A stretch of DNA of 64,000 bases from an uncultured Actinomyces sp. (GCA_938041695.1 CALISI010000031.1:62001-126000); one strand, 5' to 3'. Shown: positions 19,845-29,435, counted from the stretch's first letter. Notes: a model not told the origin generated them from the sequence alone. A program made the numbers and translations.

Positions 19845-20923
19845 GCGCTAATCCCGATCTGCATAGCGGGTGCTACCAGCTCCGAGGGCTCCACGGAGAC
19901 GGTACTGGGCTTCGCGATACCGTCGAGGAGGACAAAACGCAGAATCCCACGGCGTACCTTCTTATCCGACAGCATGATGCGTGTCAGCTCTTCCAACGTG
20001 CTTCCCGAATAACGCGTGGGCAGCCCGACACGGGAGAAGAGCTCATCATGACGGGCAACATCCGTGGCGCTCAGCTGCCCGCGGGCGTGAGCGAGTCGTG
20101 CAGCGAAGCAACATCCGACGGCCACTGCATCTCCGTGACGCCACGTGTAGTCGTTCGCTCGTTCGATCGCATGAGCGAGCGTGTGCCCATAGTTGAGAAT
20201 CTCGCGCAGGCCACCCTCCGTGAGGTCCGCTGACACGACGCGTGCTTTGACGGCGATCGCGCGCGAGGTGATGTCGGCGAGTTGTGGACTGTCGGGGCGG
20301 AGCAAGTCCTGCGGAGAGGTCGACTCGACGATACGAAGAATCTGTGGGTCGGCGACGAATCCACACTTAATGACCTCGGCGGCGCCTGCCGCCAGGTCCG
20401 GGCCGGGAAGGCTGTCGAGGAGGTCCATATCGGCGATGATGGAGGCAGCCGGGTAGAACGAACCGACGAGGTTCTTGCCGATCGATGTGTTGATGCCGGT
20501 TTTTCCGCCGACCGCGGCATCCACCATGGCAAGAAGCGTGGTCGGAACGTTGATGAGCGTGATGCCTCGCAACCATGTGGCGGCGACGAACCCCGCCATA
20601 TCGGTGGTCGCTCCCCCGCCCATGGCGATGATCGCATCTTTGCGCCCGAGTTGGAGGCGTCCACACTCGTCCCACAGGGATGCGACGACCTCAATCGACT
20701 TCCCGGCCTCGGCATCGGGATGATCGGCCGTCGACGCGTTGATTCCCCGATCGTGCAGGTACTGCGCCAAGGAAGCAGCGCGCCGAGCGAGCGGGCGCGC
20801 ATGAATGATGAGCACCTTGGTGGCGGCCTCGTCAAGGGCCTCATACATTGGTTCGAAGCCAAGCCCGTGTCCGATGGTGATAGTGGAGGGGTGTTCTCCT
20901 GTGACCTCGATGGTTGTGCTCAT
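19841..20923 (-). CDS. aroB: 3-dehydroquinate synthase
   Basis: Second step of the shikimate pathway, converting DAHP to 3-dehydroquinate with NAD and a metal. The 360-residue protein contains AIIAMGGGATTDMAGFVAAT (NAD/metal site), INVPTTLLAMVDAAVGGKTG and the metal-ligand region LNYGHTLAHAIE followed by WRHGDAVAVG. It is flanked by ATGA overlaps on both sides (aroK upstream, kinase-like gene downstream), so the group is tightly coupled. Confidence 0.97.
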   Translation of the reverse strand: MSTTIEVTGEHPSTITIGHGLGFEPMYEALDEAATKVLIIHARPLARRAASLAQYLHDRGINASTADHPDAEAGKSIEVVASLWDECGRLQLGRKDAIIAMGGGATTDMAGFVAATWLRGITLINVPTTLLAMVDAAVGGKTGINTSIGKNLVGSFYPAASIIADMDLLDSLPGPDLAAGAAEVIKCGFVADPQILRIVESTSPQDLLRPDSPQLADITSRAIAVKARVVSADLTEGGLREILNYGHTLAHAIERANDYTWRHGDAVAVGCCFAARLAHARGQLSATDVARHDELFSRVGLPTRYSGSTLEELTRIMLSDKKVRRGILRFVLLDGIAKPSTVSVEPSELVAPAMQIGISA

Positions 20924-21429
20924 GAGTGCTCCAACTCCTGTGCGATGGTGGTGACGACGTCGTCGACCGGACCGGGGCCAGATTGAACGACGATGGTGGC
21001 AACCGCACGATAATGTGGCTCACGCTCAGTGCGTAGCCGTGCAAGCGTACCCGATGGATCCTGTGCGAGCAGTGGACGATGCGTCTTTGAGGCGGTGCGG
21101 CGTACGAGTTCGTCATGGGGTGCATCTATGTAGACGACGGTGTGGCCAGCCAGCAGGTCGCGAACCGCCGGAGTCGCTGCTGCTCCTCCACCCAGCGAGA
21201 CGACAGTGTCGTGCGTCAGCGCATCGGCGACTGCCTCGGTTTCCATGACGCGAAAGGCCGCTTCTCCGTCGGTGGCGAAAATGTCTGCAATTGCACGTCC
21301 TTCGCGTTCGACGACGAGGGCATCTGTATCGATGTGGCTCACGCCGAGACGCTCAGCCAGGAGACGCCCAACCTTTGACTTGCCAGCGCCGGGCAGTCCG
21401 ACGAGGACGACGGGACCTCGGGCGCTCAT
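20920..21429 (-). CDS. aroK: Shikimate kinase
   Basis: Phosphorylates shikimate. The 169-residue protein MSARGPVVLVGLPGAGKSKVG has Walker A GLPGAGKS, the substrate DID-type motif in SHIDTDALVVEREG, the AAFRVMETEA segment carrying the substrate-binding Arg, and VVSLGGGAAAT. The lid contains RTASKTHRPLL. All canonical residues are present, so this is the pathway enzyme, unlike the paralog two genes downstream. Confidence 0.96.
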   Translation of the reverse strand: MSARGPVVLVGLPGAGKSKVGRLLAERLGVSHIDTDALVVEREGRAIADIFATDGEAAFRVMETEAVADALTHDTVVSLGGGAAATPAVRDLLAGHTVVYIDAPHDELVRRTASKTHRPLLAQDPSGTLARLRTEREPHYRAVATIVVQSGPGPVDDVVTTIAQELEHS

Positions 21430-22637
21430 GCGTGCTCCCCCACGGCGCTCAGGTAAGCCTCCAGATTGCGTCGCATCTCTTTCACAGAGCGGCCACCAGC
21501 ATGTTCGAAGAGCGCGTCAGCGAGAACAAGCGCGACCTCAGCCTCAGCGATCACGGCACCGGGAACGACTTGGCACGTATCGGAACGCTGGTGCAAGCCA
21601 ACGGCCTCCTCGCCGGTTGCCAGATCCACGCTGCGCAGGGCACGAGGCACGGTTGAAATCGGCTTGAACGCGGCTCGCGCAATGATCGGCGAACCATTGG
21701 AGGTACCGCCCTCGATCCCACCCGCGTGGTTAGACGTACGTGTCAGGTGGTCGTCGGGTCCGCGCACAATCTCGTCATGGGCCTGCGATCCGAGCAGCGC
21801 CGCCTGCGCGAAACCATCGCCGATCTCAACGCCCTTGACGGACTGGATCGACATGAGGGCCGCCGCCAGGCGCGCGTCGAGGCGTTCACGAGCACTCACG
21901 TGAGTACCCAGGCCAACGGGAACACCGTAGGCGATAACCTCAGCAACGCCACCGATCGTGTCACCCGCGTGTTTGGCAGCATCGACGGCTGCCTCGAAAC
22001 GGGCGTTGTCCGCCGGGTCAAGCGCGCGCATCGATGCCTCGCAGAGGGCCGCCTCATCGGCGGGCGTAGGAAGAACGCTAGCCGTGGCGCGTTGGCCACC
22101 AACGGAGACCACATGGGAGACGAGGCCCACGCCCGCAACCTGATCCAGGAGCGCCTCGGCAAGAACACCGAGGGCGACACGTGCTGCTGTCTCACGGGCA
22201 CTCGCACGCTCAAGGACCGGACGGGCCTCGGGCAGATCGTAGGAGAGCATGCCTGGAAGATCCGCATGACCGGGACGAGGCCTCGTCAACGGTCGGTTTC
22301 GAGCAATCTCGCGCTCGTCGCCTGTTCCTGCGTCAATCAGCCGGGCGGAAGGATCCACGGGATCCGCGCTCATCACCGTCTCCCACTTCGGCCATTCGGA
22401 ATTACCGATACGAAGAGCGACAGGAGCGCCGGTGGTGACACCGTGGCGGACACCAGCCAGGATGGACACCTCGTCCGCCTCGAACTTTTGGCGGGCACCA
22501 CGCCCGTATCCGAGGCGACGGCGTGCCAATGCGCGTCGCAGATCATCCGTCGTCACATGCAACCCTGAAGGAAGCCCCTCAATCGTGGCGATCAGTGCGG
22601 GTCCGTGCGATTCTCCGGCGGTCATCCATCTCAGCAT
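21426..22637 (-). CDS. aroC: Chorismate synthase
   Basis: Last step to chorismate, using reduced FMN. The 403-residue protein begins MLRWMTAGESHGPALIATIE and has RRRLGYGRGARQKFEADEV, RNRPLTRPRPGHADLPG and a C-terminal RSDTCQVVPGAVIAEAEVAL, all typical. GGGAG precedes the ATG. It is the first gene of the aro group, 60 bases after the FKBP gene; I see no strong terminator in that gap. Confidence 0.97.
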   Translation of the reverse strand: MLRWMTAGESHGPALIATIEGLPSGLHVTTDDLRRALARRRLGYGRGARQKFEADEVSILAGVRHGVTTGAPVALRIGNSEWPKWETVMSADPVDPSARLIDAGTGDEREIARNRPLTRPRPGHADLPGMLSYDLPEARPVLERASARETAARVALGVLAEALLDQVAGVGLVSHVVSVGGQRATASVLPTPADEAALCEASMRALDPADNARFEAAVDAAKHAGDTIGGVAEVIAYGVPVGLGTHVSARERLDARLAAALMSIQSVKGVEIGDGFAQAALLGSQAHDEIVRGPDDHLTRTSNHAGGIEGGTSNGSPIIARAAFKPISTVPRALRSVDLATGEEAVGLHQRSDTCQVVPGAVIAEAEVALVLADALFEHAGGRSVKEMRRNLEAYLSAVGEHA

Positions 22638-22697
22638 GTCTCCCAGTGTCCCACACGCTGCGACGCTCCTGCCCGGTGGCTCTCACGGGATGAGCGA

Positions 22698-23738
22698 TCA
22701 GGACTGAGGCGCATTATCCCCTGCCGTGGCCGAACCTGGCTCAGTGCCGAGAATATCGATAACAACGCACAGGGTGTCATCGCCCGCGGCGAGGTCCGGC
22801 GGGATCGTGATCGCTAGGCGCGAGCCTACTTTTTGATCAACGAGCGCATTCGCGAGGCCCTTCATCGCGGTGTTGAGATTCACCACGGCTGGCACACCCG
22901 TTTCCCAGGTGTTGACGCGGACGACGCCGTCGGTCCAACCGAGAACGGTGAACTGAGCGACAACGCGGTCACCCTCGTGAATCTGAACGCCATCGCCCTT
23001 CATGAGGGTCTGTGTCGTCACGCCGCCGGGGAGCGTCGCAATATGACTGATGAGTGGCCCCTCCGGGCTCATCTCGACACTCATCGGGCCGACGGTAGCA
23101 TCGACCGACGTACCGGTGGCGATGGAGGGAAGAATGTCGACGACGTCGATTTCCATGGTGTTGGGAGAGCCATCCCCCATGGCGACGGTGCGGAAAGCAA
23201 GGATACGCGACCCCTCACGCTTGCCGGTCACCAGCATGGCGAGGTCTGAGCTAATCTGATCCGATCCAACGATCCCGAGGCTCATCTGAGGCCGACCGGA
23301 CTCGGAGAGCATACGTCCGCTCGTCCCATCAAAGGCTGTGATCGAGACGAGGACGGGAGAGCCTTGCGTGATCTCGCGACCGCTGCCTTCTTCGATGACG
23401 CGAGCCTTGAAGCCATCGACTTCCAGCGGCGCCTTGATGTCAATCGTCGGTGTGGCCCCCACGCGTCCCGAGACCGTCACACGTTCAAACAAGGGAAGCG
23501 TCGTCGACTGGGCTGTCGCTTCTGCGCCCGGTACCGTCTCTGTACGCGAAGAGGGAGTAAACACCCACCACGTGAGGCCGCCACCCACGAGGATCAATGT
23601 GAGGACCAGGCCGATACGTAGAAACAGCCCACCGCGCGAGGCCCCGTGCGAGCGAGAAGCACGCGCGGCGGCGCGCTGCGATGAGCCTCTCACGCGGCGC
23701 GTGGAAGGCGAATCGGGCGATGACGACTCGGTGCTCAT
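22698..23738 (-). CDS. Membrane-anchored FKBP-type peptidyl-prolyl isomerase
   Basis: A 346-residue protein with a basic, serine-rich cytoplasmic N-terminus, one transmembrane segment at about residues 40-60 (LFLRIGLVLTLILVGGGLTWWVF) and two extracytoplasmic FKBP-like domains. The first is at about 100-200 (GREITQGSPVLVSITAFDG). The second is at about 235-335 (GVQIHEGDRVVAQFTVLGW then LVDQKVGSRLAITIPPDL). FKBP proteins fold secreted proteins by proline isomerisation. Neither domain shows a full set of active-site aromatics by eye, so activity is uncertain. It overlaps the pafA stop by four bases, and a similar gene follows pafA in other actinobacteria. Confidence 0.85.
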   Translation of the reverse strand: MSTESSSPDSPSTRRVRGSSQRAAARASRSHGASRGGLFLRIGLVLTLILVGGGLTWWVFTPSSRTETVPGAEATAQSTTLPLFERVTVSGRVGATPTIDIKAPLEVDGFKARVIEEGSGREITQGSPVLVSITAFDGTSGRMLSESGRPQMSLGIVGSDQISSDLAMLVTGKREGSRILAFRTVAMGDGSPNTMEIDVVDILPSIATGTSVDATVGPMSVEMSPEGPLISHIATLPGGVTTQTLMKGDGVQIHEGDRVVAQFTVLGWTDGVVRVNTWETGVPAVVNLNTAMKGLANALVDQKVGSRLAITIPPDLAAGDDTLCVVIDILGTEPGSATAGDNAPQS

Positions 23739-25120
23739 GCGGGAATCGTAGGAGACGACGCGTCAATCTGCGCGATGAGGGCATCGACGCGTGGGTCCGT
23801 CGTAGCCAGCGGGTCCTGCAGTGACAGCGGAATCGTCTGGGATTCGTCGAGGCGCACGTGCACCCAGTCGACGCTCAGATCGGCTCGCGCGTCCTCGGCG
23901 GCGGCGATAATACGTCCGCGCAGTGTTGCTCGTGTCGTCGCCGGTGCAACTGTCTGTGCACGGCGAACACCCTCGGCGGTTGTCAGGCGTCGCATGAGCC
24001 CCGCACTCTCCATCCGGTCGCGTAGGCCATCCGCCGTGATCTCAGAGTAGGAGAGCTCGAGTCGAGCGACGCGCGGATCTGCGAGCGTGGCGCCGCTACG
24101 TGTGCAGTAAGAGGTGAGCAGCTTGTGCTTGATCGCAATGTCGAGCTCGGTGTCGATGCCACTCCAGTCCCCGCTAGCAATCGCGTCGAGGCCCCTGCCC
24201 CACAGATCGACGACGTAGGCGCGCAACGGGTCAAGTTCGGAGACAGGAATGCGTGACAAGACACGATCTCGGATCTCGCGCTGCATGGTGACGGCGGTCG
24301 TCATCCTGCCGTTGGCTAGCTCAATGGCTGCCGATCCGCTCAGATCAGCGTTCACCTCGCGAATGGCGCGCATCGGATCAGCGAGCGCCAGATCTTCGAT
24401 GTGAAGGCCGTCCTCAATTGCGTGGATAAGCAGTTCGGTCATGCCGACCTTGAGGGCGGTGGTGGGCTCCGCGACGTTCGTGTCGCCGACGATCACGTGC
24501 ATCCGGCGGTATGCACCGGAATCAGCTAATGCCTCGTCACGGGTGTTGATGATCGGGCGCGAGCGCGTCGTCGCGGATGAGACGGCATCCCACATCTGAT
24601 CGGCTCGCTGCGAGAACTGAAGCCGTGGGGTCGCCGCGGCAGTATTGATCCACCCGTTTCCAACCAGGATCTGACGCGTCACGAAGAAGGCGACGAGCGC
24701 ATCGGCGACCTGGCGGAAATCGCGGCGACGGTGCAGGAGGTAGTTCTCGTGACAGCCGTAAGAGTTGCCCTGCGAGTCGAGGTTGTTGCGGAAGAGATGC
24801 AGACGCAGATCCGTACCAAGCTCGGACAGTGCATTGTCAGCCTGCGTCGCAAGGTCGGCGAGCATGGTAGAACCGGCGCGATCCTGCTCGAGGAGGTCCT
24901 CAAGCCGATCACATTCAGCGGTCGCGTACTCCGGGTGCGCGCCAACATCGAGGTACAGGCGTCCGCCGTTGCGCAGGAAGAGATTCGACGAACGGCCCTG
25001 GTGCAGGAGTGGCTCGAACAGCTGGCGTGCGGCGTGCTCGGCATCCATCGGCTTGGCGCCGCTGGGTGATGCTGCGGTGAGCCCGTACTCGGTTTCGATG
25101 CCGAAAACTCGACGCCTCAC
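23735..25120 (-). CDS. pafA: Pup--protein ligase PafA
   Basis: Attaches Pup to lysines of target proteins with ATP. The 461-residue protein is read from a GTG (VRRRVFGIETEYGLTAA); the open frame runs further upstream but through pup, so this start, one base after the pup stop, is preferred. Typical motifs are FLRNGGRLYLDVGAHPEYAT (with the catalytic Asp), NLDSQGNSYGCHENYL and TTRSRPIINTRDEALADSG. The group is ARC-dop-pup-pafA; prcB and prcA, which lie between pup and pafA in Mycobacterium, are absent. Confidence 0.95.
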   Translation of the reverse strand: MRRRVFGIETEYGLTAASPSGAKPMDAEHAARQLFEPLLHQGRSSNLFLRNGGRLYLDVGAHPEYATAECDRLEDLLEQDRAGSTMLADLATQADNALSELGTDLRLHLFRNNLDSQGNSYGCHENYLLHRRRDFRQVADALVAFFVTRQILVGNGWINTAAATPRLQFSQRADQMWDAVSSATTRSRPIINTRDEALADSGAYRRMHVIVGDTNVAEPTTALKVGMTELLIHAIEDGLHIEDLALADPMRAIREVNADLSGSAAIELANGRMTTAVTMQREIRDRVLSRIPVSELDPLRAYVVDLWGRGLDAIASGDWSGIDTELDIAIKHKLLTSYCTRSGATLADPRVARLELSYSEITADGLRDRMESAGLMRRLTTAEGVRRAQTVAPATTRATLRGRIIAAAEDARADLSVDWVHVRLDESQTIPLSLQDPLATTDPRVDALIAQIDASSPTIPA

Positions 25121-25121
25121 C

Positions 25122-25298
25122 TCACTGGCCGCCCTTCTGGACGAAGCCCTGAACGAATGCTTCCGCGTTGGTTTCCAGAACGGAGTCAATTTCGTCAAGG
25201 AGGGAATCGATCGACGAGGTGCGGGCCTGAACCTGGCCGCCGACCTCGGTGACGTCGTCCTCGGGGGTGGGGCCGCCTGCGAAAATCTGATTCGACAT
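25122..25298 (-). CDS. pup: Prokaryotic ubiquitin-like protein Pup
   Basis: A 58-residue protein, found by translating the gap between dop and pafA. It starts MSNQIFAGGPTPEDDV, has the Glu/Asp-rich disordered first half, the coiled-coil-forming SSIDSLLDEIDSVLETNAEA and the invariant end FVQKGGQ. The terminal Gln (not Glu) means Dop must deamidate it before PafA can use it. Length is slightly below the mycobacterial Pup (64). It lies 33 bases after dop and one base before pafA. Confidence 0.96.
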   Translation of the reverse strand: MSNQIFAGGPTPEDDVTEVGGQVQARTSSIDSLLDEIDSVLETNAEAFVQGFVQKGGQ

Positions 25299-25331
25299 TG
25301 TTCGTTCTTCTTTCTTTCGTGGATAAGTGGA

Positions 25332-26852
25332 TTATCGGGTGGATGTGTCGCGCGCGTCCGCGATCGGGAAACGGACAAAGTCCCCTTCACCGGGATCGAA
25401 GACAAGCGAGGTCCACGATGCTTTCACGAGATCGGGACGGTGAGCGACCGCCCACCCTCGTACGTGGGCCCGCGTGTTGGTCGGCGCAACGTCGGCTGCA
25501 CGTTCGACGTCCTCGTCGGTGAAGAGGCGCGTCACCATGCCGGCCTTCGCCAGACGATAGACGAGGCCGTGGCTGGGACGCAGGTCCGACCATTGCAGGT
25601 CGATCGCGCTAAGGCGCGGATCATTCCAATCGAGGCCCGCACGTTCCTTCTGACGCTTGATGAGCTGGTATTTGCCCACCCACTCGACCTCGGTGGCCAC
25701 GGAGAAGAGATCGGCCCTCATGCGATCCAAAACCGACTGCCACAGGGTGAGGATTTCCTGGTCGGCGGCCGTGGGTGTCGTTCCTGTTTCCGCGAAGGTG
25801 TCGAGCACCAGGTCCAGATACACCTGCTGAAGTTCGGCCGCAGTATGGGCGCCGCCTGCCGTTGCAACCTTGTAGTCGAGGTCCGGATGGTGGGACACAT
25901 TCCATGTCTCTTGCACGGGATCATCCATAACGAGGGAATCCCAGCGCAGGTCGGTGCCCTGCTCGATCGCCCACAGGACGAGGGAAGTCGTACCAAAACG
26001 GAGGAATGCCGACACGTCGAACATGTTGCCGTCGCCGCCGATGACATGGAGGCGGCGGAACTGCGCGGGGTTTGCGTGGGGTTCGTCGCGCGTATTGACA
26101 ATTGGGCGATTGAAGGTCGTCTCGAGCCCGACCTCGTTCTCGACGAAATCGGCGCGCTGAGACATCTGGAAGCCGGGCACCTCGCTCTTCTGCCCGCGTC
26201 CCACGCGGCCCGCCCCGCAGATCACCGGGCGGGTCACCATGAAGGGGGTAAGACCACGGACGATCGCGTCGAGATCGGTGATGCGAGGCATCTGGTAGTT
26301 CTCGTGCGTTCCGTAGGCGGCTCCCTTGCCGTCGGTGTTGTTCTTGACGAGGACGATGGGCTCTTCGCCCTGTTCTTCCAGGCGCGCCATGACTCGCTGA
26401 GCAACGACCTCACCGGCGCGATCCCACAGCAGAGCATCGCGTGCACCGATCGTCTCCGGGGCGGAGTACTCGGGGTGGGCGTGGTCGACGTACAGCCGTG
26501 CGCCGTTCGTCAAGACAGCCGTCGTGGCGGCGGGAAGTGCCAGCTCCTCCGCCGTGGGGCGAGCAACGCGCTCGGATCCGCCCGATGGTGCGAGGTGGTA
26601 GGGATCGTCGGTGAGAAGCGAGGGATCGACGGCCGCCCGAGACATACGCATACCGCGCAGATCGTTCAGCGGATCCTCACCGGTATAGTCCCACCGCACG
26701 ACACCCGCCCCCTGTGCGGGTGTGCCCATGCGGCTGATTTCACCGTAGGTGGTCACGACTGTCGTGGATAGGGCGATCGGATTCGCCCATGCGTCGCCGG
26801 GACGGTAGACACCGTACTCGGTCTCGGTACCGATAACGCGTTCGCTGCTCAT
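25332..26852 (-). CDS. dop: Pup deamidase/depupylase Dop
   Basis: Deamidates the C-terminal Gln of Pup and also removes Pup from substrates. The 506-residue protein MSSERVIGTETEYGVYRPGD is related to PafA but has the Dop signatures YVDHAHPEYSAPE, NNTDGKGAAYGTHENY, FQMSQRADFVENEVGLETT and RPIVNTRDEPHANPAQFRR. The start is chosen at the ATG overlapping the ARC stop (ATGA). This and ARC precede pup as in other actinobacteria. Confidence 0.95.
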   Translation of the reverse strand: MSSERVIGTETEYGVYRPGDAWANPIALSTTVVTTYGEISRMGTPAQGAGVVRWDYTGEDPLNDLRGMRMSRAAVDPSLLTDDPYHLAPSGGSERVARPTAEELALPAATTAVLTNGARLYVDHAHPEYSAPETIGARDALLWDRAGEVVAQRVMARLEEQGEEPIVLVKNNTDGKGAAYGTHENYQMPRITDLDAIVRGLTPFMVTRPVICGAGRVGRGQKSEVPGFQMSQRADFVENEVGLETTFNRPIVNTRDEPHANPAQFRRLHVIGGDGNMFDVSAFLRFGTTSLVLWAIEQGTDLRWDSLVMDDPVQETWNVSHHPDLDYKVATAGGAHTAAELQQVYLDLVLDTFAETGTTPTAADQEILTLWQSVLDRMRADLFSVATEVEWVGKYQLIKRQKERAGLDWNDPRLSAIDLQWSDLRPSHGLVYRLAKAGMVTRLFTDEDVERAADVAPTNTRAHVRGWAVAHRPDLVKASWTSLVFDPGEGDFVRFPIADARDTSTR

Positions 26853-28393
26853 TTCACTGTTCCAATCGGCTTCACATTCACGATTTCGGGGGCGAGGCCA
26901 CTGGTACGGGCCCAATCTTCTGGCGACGATGTCGCTGCGAGTTCCAAGGACTCATTCATCTCTTCATGGACGCCACGCAGAAGGTGCGCCATGCTCAGAC
27001 CACACGAAGCTCCCGTCAGCGCGTCCTTGATCGCATACTTCTTGGCGCGCTCAACGATCCCGGCAATGAGAGCACCGGACACGAGGTCGGACAGGTAGAT
27101 GCGCTTGTGGTCGCCATTCACGAGGGTTGCGAGGAAGAGTGCGGTCGTCTCATTGCGTGCGTAGAGCGCATCGACAGCGCGCTGGCTCATCCCCGCCACG
27201 GCCTCGTTGATGCCACCGAAACGCTCGATTTCCGCGGCGTGGATAGGCACCTGCGGGGTCAGGTACTTGGAGAAGATGTCGAGTGCTCCCGCGCGGTCGG
27301 GACGATCCACACGGATACGCACGTCGAGACGCCCAGGTCGCAACACCGCAGGATCGATCATGTCCGCGCGGTTGGATGCTCCGATGATCACGACGTTATC
27401 GAGCGATTCAACGCCGTCCATCTCTGCGAGTAGCTGCGGGACAATCATCGTTTCGACGTCCGAGGATACGCCCGTCCCACGCGTGCGGAACAGCGCCTCC
27501 ATCTCATCGAAGAAGATAACGACGGGGGTATCGCCGGCCGCAAGGATGCGCGCGCGAGCGAAGATCGCGCGAATCTGGCGCTCGGTCTCACCGACGAACT
27601 TATTGAGCAGTTCGGGACCCTTGATGGACAGGAAGAACGTCGAGGCTCCCCCTCGCTTGGAGAGCGAGTTAGCAACCGCCTTCGCGATCAGGGTCTTGCC
27701 CGATCCCGGAGGACCGTACAGGAGAATGCCCTTGGGCGGGCGAAGCCCGAACTGGCGATAGAGTTCGGGGTGGTTGAAAGGCATCTCAATCGAGTCGCGT
27801 ACCTGCGCGATCTGATCGTCGAGACCGCCGATGTCCTCATACGTGACATCGGGGACCTCGGGGGTCAGCAGCTGCTCGACGTCCTCGCGCACGATGCGTT
27901 CGAACGCGATCCCGGCACGTGCATCCACGACGAGGGAGTCGCCGGGTCGAAGATTGCCGTGACGCAGCGGACCGGCAAGCTCGAGGAGAGTCTCAGCACC
28001 GCCTTCAGTGGCCACAAGAACACGATCTGTGCCGACCAGTTCGAGGACGGAGACCACCTGTCCACTGCGCGGAAAATCATCGGCAGCGACAGCTATCGAC
28101 GTGTCGTCGAGGCGCACCCACTGCCCGTACGACAGGTCCGTCACGTCGAGCTTTGGCGACGCGGCAACGCGCATTCGCTTGCCAGCGCTCACGACCTCGA
28201 TCTGACGCGACGAAGGGAAAGCACGCACAAAAGTAGCCAGCGTCTGCGGGGGACGTGACACGTCGGCCAGCTCGCTCTGCAGCCGGATCAGCTCGGTGCG
28301 CGCCGTTGTCAGCGCACTCGTCAGGCGGCCGTTCTTCTCCTCCAGGGAGATCAGACGCCGCTGCAGGGACTCGCGATCAGTAGCCTCACTCAT
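26849..28393 (-). CDS. arc: Proteasome-type AAA ATPase ARC/Mpa, lacking the proteasome-docking end
   Basis: Hexameric unfoldase that recognises Pup. The 514-residue protein has an N-terminal coiled coil (RRLISLEEKNGRLTSALTTA, residues 10-50), OB domains (about 60-200) and an AAA domain with Walker A GPPGSGKT, Walker B FFDEMEALF and MIDPAVLRPGRLDVRIRVDR. It ends VNVKPIGTVK; the GQYL-type C-terminus by which mycobacterial Mpa docks onto the 20S core is missing, matching the missing prcBA. The start used (MSEATDRES) overlaps the methyltransferase gene by eight bases. It may act as a stand-alone unfoldase. Confidence 0.93.
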   Translation of the reverse strand: MSEATDRESLQRRLISLEEKNGRLTSALTTARTELIRLQSELADVSRPPQTLATFVRAFPSSRQIEVVSAGKRMRVAASPKLDVTDLSYGQWVRLDDTSIAVAADDFPRSGQVVSVLELVGTDRVLVATEGGAETLLELAGPLRHGNLRPGDSLVVDARAGIAFERIVREDVEQLLTPEVPDVTYEDIGGLDDQIAQVRDSIEMPFNHPELYRQFGLRPPKGILLYGPPGSGKTLIAKAVANSLSKRGGASTFFLSIKGPELLNKFVGETERQIRAIFARARILAAGDTPVVIFFDEMEALFRTRGTGVSSDVETMIVPQLLAEMDGVESLDNVVIIGASNRADMIDPAVLRPGRLDVRIRVDRPDRAGALDIFSKYLTPQVPIHAAEIERFGGINEAVAGMSQRAVDALYARNETTALFLATLVNGDHKRIYLSDLVSGALIAGIVERAKKYAIKDALTGASCGLSMAHLLRGVHEEMNESLELAATSSPEDWARTSGLAPEIVNVKPIGTVK

Positions 28394-29435
28394 CGGTCGC
28401 GCCCTCGCGTCCTTCCGATGCCCATGTGTCCGCCTGAGCGACGACGTCGCGACGCACCTTGCGCACCTTCTTCTCGGAGTTGACGCGCTGGCCGACCTTT
28501 TCGAGGCTCCAGTCCTGCTCGCCATCCCACGCGCCTCCCTGGCCCTCGGCGGCCTTCGCCGGCCGTGTCGAACGCTCCTGTGGCGTGACGCCGGGCGCAA
28601 GAAGGCGGGTAATAACAAGGAAACCGGTGTGGGCGACCATACGGTGCTCGGGCCGCACAGCGAGCCCATCGAGGTGCCACTCGCGGCGCATATCCTCCCA
28701 CGCGATCGGATCGGTGAAACGCGCAGACGCGCGCAGATCCTCGACGAGGCGAGACATCTGCGTCACGGTTGCGACGTAGCACGCGAGGACGCCGCCCGGA
28801 ATCAGAGCATGCGTGATGGCTTCGATGTTCTCCCAGGGAGCCAGCATGTCGAGGACGATGCGGTCAACGCTGCCAGCCTCGGCCGACCACAGGACCTCGT
28901 CAACGTCTCCAACGCGCAAGTCCCACGCAGGATGGCGACGGCCGAACCACAGGTCGACGTTGGCAGCCGCGATGTCGGCGAAGTCCTGGCGACGTTCCAC
29001 CGAAATGAGATGCCCCTGCGGGCCGACTGCATCGAGAAGCGCCATCGAGAGGGCACCGGAACCCGCACCAGCCTCGACGACGGTTGCACCTGGGAAAATG
29101 TCACCCATGTGGGTGATTACGCCGGCATCCTTCGGGTAGACGACGGCTGCGCCGCGGGGCATTGACATCACATAGTCGACCTGAAGGGGGCGCAGAATCT
29201 GGAACTGGCGGCCTTCTTCAGTGACAATCACCTGACCGTCAGGACGGCCAATAACGTCGTTATGGTTAAAGCCACCGCGGTTGGACTGGAAACGACCACC
29301 GCTGACGAGGATGACTTGGTGGAAGCGCCCCTTGGGGTCACGAACCTGAACACGGTCACCCTCGGCAAGCGGGCCTCGGCGCGTGGGCTGACCGAAATCA
29401 GTGGCCGATATCGAAGTATTACGTTGAATAGACAT
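28386..29435 (-). CDS. trmI: tRNA (adenine58-N1)-methyltransferase TrmI
   Basis: Methylates A58 in the T-loop of tRNAs. The 349-residue protein begins MSIQRNTSISATDFGQPTRR, the start being the first ATG after a promoter-like TATCCT that ends seven bases upstream; no ribosome binding site is present. The SAM-binding motif is VVEAGAGSGALSMALLDAVG (about residues 105-125), followed by VDRIVLDMLAPWENIE. The C-terminus has an extra basic tail (VNSEKKVRKVRRDVVAQ). In actinobacteria this gene commonly heads the ARC-dop-pup-pafA operon, as here. Confidence 0.94.
   Translation of the reverse strand: MSIQRNTSISATDFGQPTRRGPLAEGDRVQVRDPKGRFHQVILVSGGRFQSNRGGFNHNDVIGRPDGQVIVTEEGRQFQILRPLQVDYVMSMPRGAAVVYPKDAGVITHMGDIFPGATVVEAGAGSGALSMALLDAVGPQGHLISVERRQDFADIAAANVDLWFGRRHPAWDLRVGDVDEVLWSAEAGSVDRIVLDMLAPWENIEAITHALIPGGVLACYVATVTQMSRLVEDLRASARFTDPIAWEDMRREWHLDGLAVRPEHRMVAHTGFLVITRLLAPGVTPQERSTRPAKAAEGQGGAWDGEQDWSLEKVGQRVNSEKKVRKVRRDVVAQADTWASEGREGATDE

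Noticed and set aside
24765..26771. Long rightward open frame (668 codons) opposite pafA, pup and dop
   Set aside because: It crosses three well-identified genes and has no recognisable domain or ribosome site.
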